Shown: positions 1 to 11,514, numbered from the stretch's first letter. The stretch is 64,000 bases of DNA from Nematostella vectensis (GCF_932526225.1 NC_064038.1:11655070-11719069); one strand, 5' to 3'. The notes: generated by a model not told the origin, from the sequence alone. Numbers and translations are program-made.

Positions 1-123
1 CCGTTGGAAATTGCTGCTTTGATTGTTATCTTAAGTGACTGCTCAGCTGCTATTAAACAATTCCAATTCACTGTTTGTACGGACAGCATCCTTAAAGCAA
101 GTGTATGTGTGCTTTTACCGCAG

Positions 124-820
124 CCCATCAATTGATCTCACTTGCAAGGAGCTATCCACAATCAATCCCGCTCAGAAAGAACAATGCCCACTTCCTGTCC
201 AAGCTCACTCCATTCCCAAACAGACCATAACCCTTCCATCCATCCCTATTCCTTCCTTCCTGACAAGTGTAAGTATTATCATCATATGACAGCTGTCATA
301 AATCATGGATTACAGCCTAGTGGCTGAAGAGGGAAGAGAGTAGTTCGTAAGGTAATAAAACTATCTTGTTATCATAGCTCATTTTCACGTTCGAAAATCA
401 TTATGGATAACGTTACAATCTATATAGATAATCACCATCATAAAAATTATAATTATTTGTCCTATTTTACTCTTTTTTTTTAAAGATATGGTAAAGATGA
501 TGATGAATTATAATGATGATGACTTTGAAGATGATGACTATTATGCTGGTGATGGTAGTGATTATGATGATGATGATAATAATGATGATGGTGGTGGTGA
601 TGATTATTTTGCTGATGGTAAAGGTGATGATGATAAGGATGATGTTAATCTTGTTGGTGATTGGACTAAACGATAAGAGAATCAATTTATATGACAATTG
701 GTGTTTCAAGTCTGATCTAATAATCCACAGGGTACATGGAGCGCAAGGTTTGACCTTAAAGACAACGTGGACAAGTCTAGAGTTGCGTGCGTGGATGTCG
801 AGGAGGTGACACTTACTTGA
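124..820 (+). CDS. GM2 ganglioside activator-like ML-domain protein, 3' end (two last exons)
   Basis: Two exons are visible: 124-268 (after ..ttttaccgcag, donor gtaagt at 269) and 731-820 (after ccacag, stop TGA 818-820). They join in phase 0 and give about 78 C-terminal residues. The order of landmarks matches the C-terminal half of GM2 activator (GM2A), a lysosomal/secreted lipid-transfer protein of the MD-2-related lipid-recognition fold: a Cys in DLTCKEL, then EQCPLPVQAHSIP, a proline-rich LPSIPIPSFLTS strand, then GTWSARFDL and a late Cys in SRVACVDVEEV. GM2A proteins present glycolipids to hydrolases. The 5' exons lie outside the window; bases 1-123 look intronic. An AATAAA-type signal lies near 1075, about 250 bases past the stop. 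The family call rests on remembered motif order, not on an alignment. Confidence 0.65.
485..660 (+). repeat. GAT/GATGAT microsatellite in the GM2A-like intron
   Basis: Imperfect GAT/AAT trinucleotide run in the intron between the two GM2A-like exons. The Asp-rich and Met-rich open frames here are by-products of the repeat. Confidence 0.85.
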
Positions 821-1279
821 AACAGCGCGTATACTTCTGCTTAATGAAATCAAATACAATTCAAAACAACGGCTGTTAGTGTGATATTAACAACTCTCCT
901 ATCCCCTACCATATGCACTCCCACTCAAACCCCAAAGACATCAATTATCACAAACGCCATCGCTATCGCCATCAACACCATTTACCACCATCATCTTCAA
1001 AATCAACACCAGGGGATGGGGGATCCAAGACCGTTTTTTCCTTTCGGACTGACATTCTAGGAATGAAAAAAAGAAATAAAAATTTATCCCCGCCTTTGAA
1101 TAAAGAGTTTAAACAATACATACAGAGAGTATTATTTCTAGGTACACCAAAATATAAGTGAATATATTTAACAATTATATACCGAGCAGCGTGGGGAGTT
1201 AGTACAAAAAAATTTACGTGCAACTATGGCGCGACAGGAATCGCGGGTGGCCCAGGATGTTAGCGCTTCAGCGTATGGG
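821..1279. other. 3' flank of the GM2A-like gene, no further gene seen
   Basis: AT-rich downstream sequence with CAT/CAC-rich patches near 950-1000 and an AATAAA-like motif near 1075. I see no exon-like open frame with splice signals. Confidence 0.5.
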
Positions 1280-2340
1280 GCCTCTTGCTATAGATATCCG
1301 TGCCTCACTTCACCCAGAGGTAGGCATGCAGCTTGCTATAGATTCCCGTGTATCACCTTACCCAGAGGTAGCCTTGTCACTTGCTATAGATTCCTGTGCA
1401 TCACTTCACCCAGAGGCAGCCTTGTCGCTTGCTATAGATTCCCGTGCCTCACTTCACCCAGGATAGCCTTGTCGCTTGCTATAGATTCCCGTGCCTCACT
1501 TCACCCAGGATAGCCTTGTCGCTTGCTATAGATTTCCGTGTATCACTTCACCCAGAGGTAGCCTTGTCGCTTGCTATAGATTCCTGTGCCTCACTTCACC
1601 CAGAGGTAGCCTTGCCGCTTTCTATAGATTCCCGTGCCTCACTTCACCCAGAGGTAGCCTTGCCGCTTGCTATAGATTCCCGTGTATTACTCCACCCAGA
1701 GGTAGCCTTGTCGCTTGCTATAGATTCCCGTGCATCACTTCACCCAGAGGTAGCCATGTCGCTTGCTATAGATTCCCGTGTATTACTCCACCCAGAGGTA
1801 GCCTTGTCGCTTGCTATAGATTCCCGTGCATCACTTCACCCAGAGGTAGCCATGTCGCTTGCTACATATTCCTTGCATCACTTCACCCAGAGGTAGCCTT
1901 GCAGCTTGCTATAGATTCCCTTGTATCACTTCACACAGAGGTAGCCATATAGCTTGCTATAGATTCCCGTGTATCACTTCACTCAGAGGTAGCCTTGGCG
2001 CTTGCTATAGATTCCCGTGCATCACTAAACCCAGGATAGCCTTGTCGCTTTCTATAGATTCCCGTGCCTCACTCCACGCAAAGGTAGCCTTGTCGCTTGC
2101 TATAGATTCCCGTGCCTCACTCCACCCAGAGGCAGCCTTGCCGCTTGCTATAGATTCCCGTGCCTCACTCCACCCAGAGGTAGCCTTGTCGCTTGCTATA
2201 GATTCCCGTGCCTCACTCCACCCAGAGGTAGCCTTGTCGCTTGCTATATATTTCCGTGCCTCACTTTACCCAGAAGTAACCATGTCGCTTGCTACATATT
2301 CCGTGCATCACTTCACCCTGAGGTAGCCTTGTCGCTTGTC
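1280..2340. repeat. 48-bp minisatellite, about 22 copies
   Basis: Head-to-tail units of 48 bp (47 bp in a subset reading CCAGGATAG), each with CTTGCTATAGATTCCCGTG, a CATCACTTCACCCAGAGG segment and GTAGCCTTGTCG. Because 48 is divisible by three, some frames stay open as a 16-residue peptide repeat, but 47-bp units break every frame. No splice or start context supports coding. Confidence 0.9.
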
Positions 2341-2504
2341 AAAGATTCCTGTGTGCCATCCGTACTTGAAGGCATACAACATGCGCTTATCTGCAACAAA
2401 CAGGAAAGGTTGATGGGTATAGGGACACAGTTAAAGGTGTTGCTTTTGATGTCATGTACTGGCAACAGTGTCATGTGTGTCAGGTGTTGTCTAAGGTGTT
2501 GTAT

Positions 2505-3198
2505 GGACAGAGAAAAAAAATGGCATGAAATTTTCCAATTCTCAATATATAAGCTCAAGATTCCGCATACAAGGAGTTCCTCTGACCAAAAGCTTAATTC
2601 AAAATTTTAAAGATATTTAGATGTAAGTTATGAAATTTAGATATAAGCGAACAAAGTTGGCTTAATTTTTGATCAGAGCCCAACTTCTCCCTAAAAACGA
2701 GAATTCATAATTTAAACATTTGAAAATTGCACTTCAAGCCTTATATCTCGAAGACGAATCCATTAGAAATAAAAAATAAACATTGTCCCACGGGATAATT
2801 TATCTCGAGTAAGGTTTAATTATAATTTCACTAGATAAGCTTGACAGGTTGATGGCGACAGCGGGGAATATCCGGATATCATTTTCACATGATGCACGTG
2901 GTTTGGCCCCTATAAGAATCTTTGTGAACCCGGGGTGCGGCCTTCTCCTCAGAGATAACGAACGATACAGACGTGCAGAGTAGCCATCTCAAAAGAAATT
3001 TCCCTCCGCCTCCCCATCAGCCTGCCTTCATGTCTGAAAATTTATGTTATATTAAGATAAAAACTTGCTCGGGATAAAATACTTTTTGATATGTTGGTTT
3101 TCATAACATAAGGAACCTCTATGTAAAAATTCAAGCTTACCAAACTTAACCAGACATTATTTTTGGAAAACTTGTCATTTTTTTGTTCTGTCTGTTGT
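2505..3198 (+). repeat. Dispersed repeat, copy 1, interrupted by a nested TIR insertion
   Basis: 2505-2775 and 3079-3198 match 27905-28275 closely, for example TGGCATGAAATTTTCCAATT and TTTTTGATATGTTGGTTT are shared. Copy 1 carries about 300 extra bases (about 2779-3078) absent from copy 2. The insert ends are imperfect inverted repeats (AATTTATCTCGAGTAAGG near the left end against CTTGCTCGGGATAAAAT at the right). Confidence 0.75.
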
Positions 3199-4740
3199 AT
3201 GTCGGCTAAGGTGTCATGTGTTGCCTAAGGTGTCACGTGTTGCCTAAGGTGTCACGTGTTGCCTAAGGTATCACGTGTTGCCTAAGGTATCACGTGTTGC
3301 CTAAGGTATCACGTGTTGCCTAAGGTATCACGTGTTGCCTAAGGTGTCAGGTGTTGCCTAAGGTGTCACGTGTTGCCTAAGGTGTCACGTGTCGGCTAAG
3401 GTGTCATGTGTTGCCTAAGGTGTCACGTGTTGCCTAAGGTGTCACGTGTTGCCTAAGGTGTCACGTGTTGCCTAAGGTGTCATGTGTTGCCTAAGGTGTC
3501 ACGTGTTGCCTAAGGTATCACGTGTTGCCTAAGGTATCACGTGTTGCCTAAGGTATCACGTGTTGCCTAAGGTATCACGTGTTGCCTAAGGTGTCAGGTG
3601 TTGCCTAAGGTGTCACGTGTTGCCTAAGGTGTCACGTGTCGGCTAAGGTGTCATGTGTTGCCTAAGGTGTCACGTGTTGCCTAAGGTGTCATGTTTTGCC
3701 TAAGGTGTCACGTGTTGCCTAAGGTGTCACGTGTCGGCTAAGGTGTCATGTGTTGCCTAAGGTGTCACGTGTTGCCTAAGGTATCACGTGTTGCCTAAGG
3801 TATCACGTGTTGCCTAAGGTATCACGTGTTGCCTAAGGTATCATGTGTTGCCTAAGGTGTCATGTGTTGCCTAAGGTGTCACGTGTTGCCTAAGGTGTCA
3901 CGTGTTGCCTAAGGTGTCATGTGTTGCCTAAGTGTCACGTTTTGCCTAAAAGGAGTCACGTGTTGCCTAAGGTGTCACGCGTTGCCTAAGGTGTCAGATG
4001 TTGTCTAAGGTGTCGTATGTCGGCTAAGGTGTCACGTGTTGCCTAAGGTGTCAGGTGTTGTCTAAGTTGTCGTATGTCGGCTAAGGTGTCATGTGTTGCC
4101 TAAGGTGCGACGTATTGTTTATGTGGTAATGTGGTGCTTGTTTCTAAGGTGTTATATGGTGTCTTAGCTGTCATGTGTCGACTAAGGTGTGTCATGTTGC
4201 GCCTAAGGTGTCGTTTGTTTCCTATGGTGTCATGCGGTACTTGTTGCCTAAGGTATCACGTGTTGCCTAAGGTATCACGTGTTGCCTAAGGTGTCACGTG
4301 TTGCCTAAGGTGTCATGTATTGCCTAAGGTGTCATGTGTTGCCTAAGGTGTCACGTGTTGCCTAAGGTGCGATGTATTGTTTATGTGGTAATGTGATGCT
4401 TGTTTCTAAGGTTTCGTATGGTGTCTTAGATGTCATGTGGTGTCTTAGATGTCACGTGTTGCCTAAGGTATCACGTGTTGCCTAAGGTGTCATGTGTTGC
4501 CTAAGGTGTCACGTGTTGCCTAAGGTATCACGTGTTCCCTAATGTCTCATGTGTTGCCTAAGGTGTCACGTGTTGCCTAAGGTGCGATGTATTGTTAATG
4601 TTGTAATGCGGTGCTTTTTTCCTAAGATGTCATGTGGTGTCTAAGGTATCACGTGTCCCCTAATGTGTCATGTGTTGCCTAAGGTGTCACGTGTTGCCTA
4701 TGGTGCCATGCGGTGCTTGTCGCCTTAGGGGTCGCATTTG
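3195..4740. repeat. 19-bp CACGTG minisatellite with higher-order structure, about 75 units
   Basis: Tandem 19-bp unit reading GTGTCACGTGTTGCCTAAG with variants (TATCACGTG, TGTCATGTG). A marker variant, GTCGGCTAAG, recurs near 3200, 3391, 3638 and 3733, giving longer blocks of 5-13 units. The array decays after about 4000, where ATTGTTTATGTGGTAATG spacers appear. Most units carry the E-box/G-box palindrome CACGTG. Confidence 0.9.
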
Positions 4741-5525
4741 CTTATGTTGTACGTGCCTCTAGCCCAATGTGCCTCGTGTTTTCATTTTAAATTTTTTAAC
4801 CTTTTTTTTCAATGTTAATTTGGCCTTTAAGATAAAAATGAGAAAATTTAACCAAATTTTTAGAATATCAAATAATCCTTCGCTTAAAACACTCTTTACT
4901 CTGTAGTGTATTAGAAAACATAAAGTTTTTTTATATATCTTCTATCATTATGATCAAAACATTTTTTGAAGCTGGTTAGGTGGTTCACAGCATGTGACCA
5001 ATAAAAATGCACGGTTTCAAATTACAATAATCCACAGAATATTATTAATATATTATTTGTTATCCTTGTTATCTAAGCTTTCCAAAAATGTATAGTTTGC
5101 TATACTTTGAATAAATAATTAAAAAGTTATAAGCCCACAAGTACAACATATCCTCAATGACTAAAGTTTAGGTTAACTGATAATGTATGAAATGGTTTCT
5201 GAGAGGTGGTTATCTCAAGAACTTCAAGTTTAGCTTGATATATCTAATTTACTTGTGAATATGTCCGTCAAATACTAGAGCTAAGTATACGAAAAAATTT
5301 AGATAGTAGAGGAATCCAGTAATTACGAATCCATAAGAATTAATAATAGCTATCCACAACTAACCGCTTTGAAAGCCTCCCACTAACTTGTACCCCTGGT
5401 CGAGGCTAGTGCAAGGACTTGTCAATAAGCTCTAAAAAGCTCGCCATGTAGCTTTATTTTGCTTGGAAGTGTCACTATGCAGCAAAGCAAAGTGAACACA
5501 ATGACAAACTCTAAACGATGGCGGG
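4741..5525. other. AT-rich intergenic stretch, nothing recognised
   Basis: No open frame with splice or start context on either strand and no tandem structure. Confidence 0.4.
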
Positions 5526-5526
5526 A

Positions 5527-5791
5527 TAGCCTGCTTGCAGGCGGTACTCGGTGTTCACGGAAAACCCGATCAGTTCGGCAATCGGGCGCCATCTTGTATT
5601 TTAAGCCGCGTGGTTCCTGGAAGAGAGAAGAGTTTTTCCCTCTTCTCTCTCTTTTCCCAGCTACCCTGCGTCCGTTTTTGCGCTCGCCCCCAGGAACCAC
5701 GCGGCTTAAAATACAAGATGGCGCCCGATCACCGACGGAGAGGGTTTTCCGCAATAATAACATCGAGTACAGCCTGCAAGCAGGCTAATGG
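5527..5791. mobile_element. Foldback (long-TIR) element beginning TAGCCTGC
   Basis: The left arm (TAGCCTGCTTGCAGGC ... CGGAAAACCC ... GGGCGCCATCTTGTATTTT, then GCCGCGTGGTTCCTGG) recurs in reverse complement at the right end, about 5690-5791. Arms are roughly 110 bases, the spacer is purine/pyrimidine-rich, and there is no coding capacity. ATGGCG occurs just outside both ends and may be a target-site duplication. Confidence 0.8.
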
Positions 5792-6561
5792 CGCGAAGAA
5801 ATCAAAGGCCTACAGGAGTATCGCATGACTGGGTAAATAAGATGTTATGCGATGAGACCGTAACGGAATATGTCAGTAATAGATGCCAGTGATACATATA
5901 TTTATCGATAACTCGTGTTTAATTTTTGTTTTGTATGTTGCTGAAGACCTTGTAATTCAGCCGTCGGCTGTGACAAGGCTTAACCCTATTCAGACTGGGG
6001 GGAGGGAAAATTGCTAAAATTTCTGAACCATAGCAGCCTAAGAGGCTGAAAATTGGTCTGAGGACGTTTTGATGTCATTGTCATGTCGAGGACACGCTCC
6101 ATGTTACCATGGCAACCGTATTTTTCACACAGGTGTCCCAAAAACTAAAAAGTAGTGAATTCTTGATATTTTGGTGCCGTTTCTCAGATTTAAATGCCTC
6201 TTTTGACTTCATAAGTTTGTTTAGGTGACAAGTTTCACAACAGCGCTAGAATTGTTTTACCTCCGATATTTTGGGGGGAGGGGTGGGTCAATTTTTCTCT
6301 CTCAAAGCGGTTGTTAAAATGTCACTATATTTATAAGATTGCACTTGCAGTAAATACTTTTTTCTATAATAAATCCAGATTTTTTTCTTTTGCAAAAATC
6401 ATAAGAATCCAAGATGGCGGATCAGATGGCGGACCCAAGATGGCGGAAATTCTTACAAAAAAATTGATTATAAGCGTTTTTATGGTCTTTTTGCACTGTA
6501 AAGACTTAATAAGGTTGATTTTGACATATCTGAATAATGCAAAATGATTTCAACCCGATAA
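5792..6561. other. Intergenic sequence, possible larger repeat
   Basis: ATTCAGACTGGG near 5989 has its complement CCCAGTCTGAAT near 7262, which may mark the ends of a composite repeat enclosing the 6562-7032 element. Several AAGATGGCGG motifs occur (6412-6445). No coding exon is supported. Confidence 0.3.
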
Positions 6562-7032
6562 CAGGGGCTCATAAATAGGGGCAATCATCTGTATTATATA
6601 TATGTCACAGCGTTTCCTAGGATCAGGCTATTTTTAGACGCGCGCGCACGAACGGGCCCATTAGCTACTTTGACGTTGGTCGCGCGCGCGAGTGACGTGA
6701 GGCTGCACGCGCAAATTGCAGTTAGGAAGAATATATTTTTATCTATGTTTTGTTTGTTTACCAAAAGAATTGCAAGCTAGAATTCAAAGTCATAGGTAGG
6801 CTTGGATTCATATTTAAGAAGAGAGCAACTAAAATTCAAAGTACCGAAGAGAGAACATAGCTTTTTGTCTGAGACTGCGCGTGCAGTTGAGCTCAGCCAA
6901 AATGTCAACACAAAGGTTGAATCTGATTGGCTCATCCGCGCGTCTAAAAATAGCCTGACCCTAGGAAACGCCGTGACACCTATATAGTACCAGAACATGG
7001 GGAAGTTGATTGCCCCTACTTATAGGCCCCTG
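6562..7032. mobile_element. Non-autonomous DNA transposon/MITE with ~80-bp TIRs
   Basis: Left end CAGGGGCTCATAAATAGGGG and right end, read in reverse complement, CAGGGGCCTATAAGTAGGGG. The similarity continues through GGCAATCA, GTCACAGCGTTTCCTAGG and CAGGCTATTTTTAGACGCGCG. CCGATA flanks both sides and is a candidate target-site duplication. There is no transposase frame. Confidence 0.8.
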
Positions 7033-7285
7033 CCGATATCTAATAATTTAGGCAATATTTAAAAGAATAGCTAATAATCGTATTTATGACGTCATTGTGA
7101 CTTCATAATTGAATCGACCACACCCAAAATAGGGCGTGGCGATTTTTTGCATGCTGGTGATAATTGTCTGTAAGTTTGATCGTCATAGCCTAAGCGGTTC
7201 ATGAAATAATACGGAGGGGTGCCTTTTAGACCCCCACAGGTTACAGACAGCTCAAAAAAGCCCAGTCTGAATATAGTCCGGTCGC

Positions 7286-7507
7286 TTAGTGTTTCAATCT
7301 ATACATAGCGGACAAAAGCACCAAACTTGGCACAAAGATAGCCAAGAGGATGCTAATTAATATTGAGACCGGTGCCCACCGGTACCACTTGAGGATTTTG
7401 TATAATAACGGAATAAAAATTAGAAGAAAAGCCTCCATCACGCTTCCTGTGGTGAAATTTAAAAGACCTTGTATTTCCAAAACTAAGGCGAAATATCTGA
7501 TTCTTTT
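7286..7507 (-). CDS. Possible last exon encoding a two-helix membrane segment
   Basis: On the minus strand the sequence follows an acceptor-like TTTCGCCTTAG and stays open to a stop at 7286. It predicts about 64 residues with two strongly hydrophobic stretches separated by ILKWYRWAP, and ends in AMYRLKH. I do not recognise it. The frame does not join cleanly in phase to the candidate exon at 8496-8587, so it may be chance or a relic. Confidence 0.2.
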   Translation of the reverse strand, partial: KRIRYFALVLEIQGLLNFTTGSVMEAFLLIFIPLLYKILKWYRWAPVSILISILLAIFVPSLVLLSAMYRLKH

Positions 7508-8495
7508 ATTCTAGTAGGGGAAATATGACGCTATTTGTTAATATTTCAAGATAAAACTGTCGGCGGCTGCATTAAAACGCTTTATCTAAGAGAAAAATTT
7601 TTCGAGGCTAGACCCAATCCCCCTCACAGTTATCCAAGATGGCGGCTTATATTGGCGGCTTATATTGGCTTAAAAGCACCTCATAAAATCGCGTATTTTA
7701 GGTGAAAAAAAGGCACATACTTTATCTATCAAGGACATACAATGTAAATAACCTACTAAATATGAACTTTTGTCTTAAATTTAAATGTATTTCTTCTAAA
7801 TCTGCGATTATCGCAATTATCGGGATCGGCGGACCGTTATTGTAATAAAGGGAAAAAGTCATTCTGAAATAAACTGAAAGAGACTTTTCAGAATGATGCG
7901 CGTATGCTAGCTTGTGTGCAGGGTCCGCTGGGATTTCTTTTCCAAACAGAAGATTTTTCCTTCGACGGTGCTATAAACTAGTGTACAAAAACTCTAGTGT
8001 CAACGGTACTAGCGTCAACCTTAGTAGGACACGTTTAGGCCCAAACCTGACGTAAGCCAGAATTATTCTATGTAAGTTATAAACGATAAGATGGTTTTGA
8101 GCGCCATATCCATAAACGCCAGCCACCACTGCCGATCTATATACTGGCCGCTTTGGCCCGTAACTAGCATGGGGTAGAGCGAGGCTCTCGTCTTGGAAAC
8201 AATTGTGATTTAAAAAATAACATAGGGCCGTAATGGAAAGATAAACAAATGATCCAAGTTGTCATGGTATATTTTATCAACTCACAACAGGCTAATAGGG
8301 TTAATATGTTAATAAACGTACATGGCTGATCGATGATTAATTAATTTTGCCCACATTATGTCTCTTCTGCATGACGAGAGCCGCTTGGAATCAAGAGAGC
8401 ATGCTCTCTTGTTGGAATCTAATAAGGAAATAACAATATAAGTAAATGACAGCATCACAAAAATAAAATTAGAAATAAGTAAGAGCTCTGTCTTA

Positions 8496-8587
8496 TACTT
8501 GAAGCGATCTTGCACCTTGTAGAACACCGCGTCCTTGACCTTGTTATTCAAAGATTGCGGACTGTAAGCCGTCTCTACCATGAATAC
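8496..8587 (-). CDS. Possible short minus-strand exon
   Basis: On the minus strand it lies between the acceptor TTATTACTTTTTAG and the donor GTATAAG. It predicts MVETAYSPQSLNNKVKDAVF and a further ten residues. If the donor is not used, the frame continues through a hydrophobic segment to a stop at 8309. Not recognised; there is no supporting neighbour. Confidence 0.2.
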
Positions 8588-8739
8588 GCCTAAAAAGTAA
8601 TAAACATTAGCCCGCTTAGTACCATGTTAGGTAAAAGGGGCTGGTATGGGGGGTAGTATGGCTTGGTGGGCCGTGGCTGAGAGTATGTGTGTGGACCTAA
8701 AAAATTAGCCCTTTTTAAAAACGTTTTACCATATCTAAA

Positions 8740-8995
8740 AAAAAGCCAAATTTTAACCAAACACGGTTACTTCCATACAAGGAAACTAATATATTCCTTA
8801 TTGTGAAAACCAGCATAATTCTTGTCATTTTTAAGGTTGTCGTACCGCAGGTGTTACGTAAACTTTATGACTTGTAATCAAAAGAGGAAATCAGTGACTG
8901 TGACCATCTTTAGTCAATGGAGAAAGTCTATGAAAAGAAATTAAGATTCCTCGGTACCAGACCCCCATAAGGACAACGTTTTTTTCATATGATAA
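8740..8995 (+). repeat. Dispersed repeat, second copy inverted at 18620-18885
   Basis: Matches the reverse complement of 18620-18885, including AAGGTTGTCGTACCGCAGGT, CAGTGACTGTGACCATC, GATTCCTCGGTACCAG and ACGTTTTTTTCATATG. About 250 bases, moderately diverged; no coding frame. Confidence 0.75.
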
Positions 8996-9002
8996 GATCG
9001 CT

Positions 9003-9026
9003 GAGGGGGGGGGGGGGGGGGGGGGG
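9003..9026 (+). repeat. Poly(G) tract
   Basis: Uninterrupted guanine run of more than 20 bases, a likely assembly or length-polymorphism hotspot. Confidence 0.9.
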
Positions 9027-9399
9027 ATGGGATTTATTTGTGGGTGAGGCTTGGTCGGGAGAGTTGCCCCAAATCATTTGAGTAACCCGTAGATGCGTTT
9101 CTGCGACAACTTTTGTGTAAACTTGTTAATGTCTTTTTACCGCAATTCACCCCGCTACTGATTGCTGATGCGTTACTGTATCCCATATGCATCACGCAAT
9201 TTTAATACTTCCATAGACGAATTGCACAAAGAAAAGCCTCATGTGATTTTTTTGGTTGCAAACTCGCACGCGCTCAGGGTGTTTAAGAGCAAAATAACAA
9301 AACAAAAAGCGACTTATTTAGTGCTAACGAATCAGCCAAAAAATTATTTGTTTAAAAAGGCTTATTTCATTAAAAAGGTTTTATCTTTTCTTCCCTCTC

Positions 9400-9664
9400 C
9401 AGCGTGACAGCCTTCGCCATTTCTGGGTCGTTCTGGGATTTATTTTGGCATGGTGTCACAGGTGGTTTCTTGTTGCAAGTCGCATATTCCTTCATACCAT
9501 CGGTTCCAACGATCTCGTGGATGTCTTCATCAGAGAGCTTACTGCCCGGGGTGTCAGTCTCGTTGAAGGTCACGCCGTGGCGGAGTCTGCGCAGTTGTTC
9601 TCAGCTTTCTGAAGATGATCGTTGTTAGAGGCGTTGATGGTCACCACCAGCGTCCACCCACCGC
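9400..9664 (-). pseudogene. Frameshifted exon fragment with a GGWTLV-type (fibrinogen-like/intelectin-like) domain start
   Basis: On the minus strand, acceptor CCTTTTAAG precedes a frame reading GGWTLVVTINASNNDHLQ and then KAENNCADSATA before a stop. A shift of one base near 9572 continues with VTFNETDTPGSKLSDEDIH and EIVGTDG. GGWTLV openings are typical of fibrinogen-like and intelectin-like extracellular domains of marine invertebrates. The two halves look like one exon broken by a single-base indel, so I read this as a decayed copy or a sequencing error. No other exon of the gene was found nearby. Confidence 0.4.
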
Positions 9665-9986
9665 CTTAAAAGGAGGTGTTCGTAAATGCTCGTTTAAGCA
9701 TCACTCTACAAATAAACACACTCCCTAAGGCGTAAGATAAAGTGGAACCTGGATTTTACTATAAACTCGATTTTCCAATGACATTCTTTTTTTCCCGCAG
9801 GAAATACAGTGAAATGGTTAAGAAATTACCTCGATTTTACGATATCGAATACAACGATATTCTCGTTTTTACGATACAAATCTGTTCTCCTGAGCGCAGT
9901 GTAATTTTAACCTCGATACAACGATAATATTACTGATTCGGTCTATCATCATAACTACTTACTAACCGAGAGTGAGGTCACGCAGT

Positions 9987-10068
9987 GGAAATATCAAACC
10001 TCGGCTTTGGCGTATCGACCGAGGCTTTGTGAGGTCGATGCGCCAAAGCCGAGGTTTGATATTTCCCG
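9987..10068. repeat. Perfect-arm hairpin
   Basis: GGAAATATCAAACCTCGGCT plus TTGGCG is repeated in inverse orientation after a spacer of about 28 bases containing GACCGAGGCTTTGTGAGGTC. Arms of about 26 bases. The 111-residue frame at 10007-10342 starts inside it and is unsupported. Confidence 0.8.
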
Positions 10069-11514
10069 GTATGACCGAACGGTCGAGGTTTGTAAGTTGT
10101 TTATTATATGGCTTTATAAAATGAAACTGACAAGAAAACAAATTAACTTTCGCTTTCGCGCGAATATTCGATTAGTTTATCGATCCATTTCAAAAAGGCG
10201 GGAAAACAAGAAACACTCGCGCGCTGCCAAATCAAAAATTCAAATTAGTAAAAAGATTCAACAACAAGTAATAGGACGACTTTTGGAAGCTACAGGTTTT
10301 ATCATAGGTGAAGTTGATCCAAACAATAACAAAGAAAGCTGAGTTGTCAGTCTTCACGGCATGAATGGACTGTTTAGTTCGAAAACTCCACGGTATGTAG
10401 AGAACAAACTTCTAAAGTAAAATGAAAAGGCCAATCGCTTTGTGCTGCTTTATGATTTGATGGAAATATTGCATTCACAAATAACAGGTAGTACTTATCT
10501 TAAAGAGACTTTTCTGGGTCTTAACCCCCTTGTTATTTATCCATTTGTTTGTTTATCCGATATAAATAACTTAAGCTTTGTATTTTTTGGCTATCGGTGG
10601 CGGCTCGTGATCTTATTGTTTTTCTTTGTGTCAAAATTTTCCTCTTCAATCTCTTCAGGATAATAAAACTCCGACTCAAAGTGCTCGTCCTCTCCCATTA
10701 TCAACTTTAAGACCTGTTTGTTTCTTGTTTTTTTTTTTGGTGGCTTTGGTTTTTTGGTCGATTTTGTTTTAGCGAAATTCGTGCAACCGAACAAAGCAAC
10801 ACAAAAAAGCTCACAAAATGTCCCGCTCCGAATACGGAAAAAGACGGTCCGCTGATTAAACATTTCTGTTTCTTCTGAGTATTCGCTACTCGAATGTTTG
10901 CTGTCGCTCGTTTTGCAGTTTGAAGGTGGAAAAAAATTAAAAAAAAACAGAAGATTGTGACAAATTTTTCGTAGGGTAATACGGAATTCAGTAATAAGCT
11001 ATGTGTATGTGTAGGATCGCCTTTTAATATTTCACGCTAGTGATGACTGAAATAGAAATTTAGCCTAAATCCGCTAAATAGCGCTTAATCGCTGTAAAAA
11101 TTTTTTTTACGTATTTCCGGCCCTACTCTGTAATTTTATGCGGAAAATAGGTAATTTTTTTGTTAACAATTACCCCCCTCCCCCCCCCCTTGCTATTAGG
11201 TTCTGTTTCGGTTCTGTTTAGGTTCTGATTCGGTTCTTAGAAATTTAAGGTTCTAGGATCACCGCGGTTATTTTTTTGGTGAAAATTAGATAAAACCCCA
11301 TCTCCAAGCCCAAGGCTTTGCAGACGTAGCTTTGTAAATGTAAATAAATTTATTCGGCATATATTTCTGTTGCCTGCACGTGAGAAACGGGATCTGTTTG
11401 GCATCTTTTTTTACCTATTAAATTTTATTTTATTACAATTTGACAGAGTTTGACTTGAGACAAATTTTAATAAAGAATGTCGCTGCTCGCTTGGGCTTCC
11501 TGTGGTATACAAAC
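10069..11514. other. Intergenic, low-confidence ORFs only
   Basis: A minus-strand frame (10591-10863) has an acidic segment (GEDEHFESEFYYPEEIEEEN) after a lysine/proline-rich stretch, but lacks convincing splice or start signals. CGGTTCTGTTTAGGTTCTG repeats lie near 11200. Nothing else is supported. Confidence 0.3.

Noticed and set aside
1218-2326. Long plus-strand frames with a 16-residue repeat
   Set aside because: They come from the 48-bp satellite, shift frame at 47-bp units, exist in more than one frame and lack splice context.
3195-4740. CRISPR-like array of short repeats
   Set aside because: Units are head-to-tail with no unique spacers, in a eukaryotic intergenic region; it is a minisatellite.
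10007-10342. 111-residue basic protein
   Set aside because: Its start lies inside a hairpin repeat and there is no homology or splice support.
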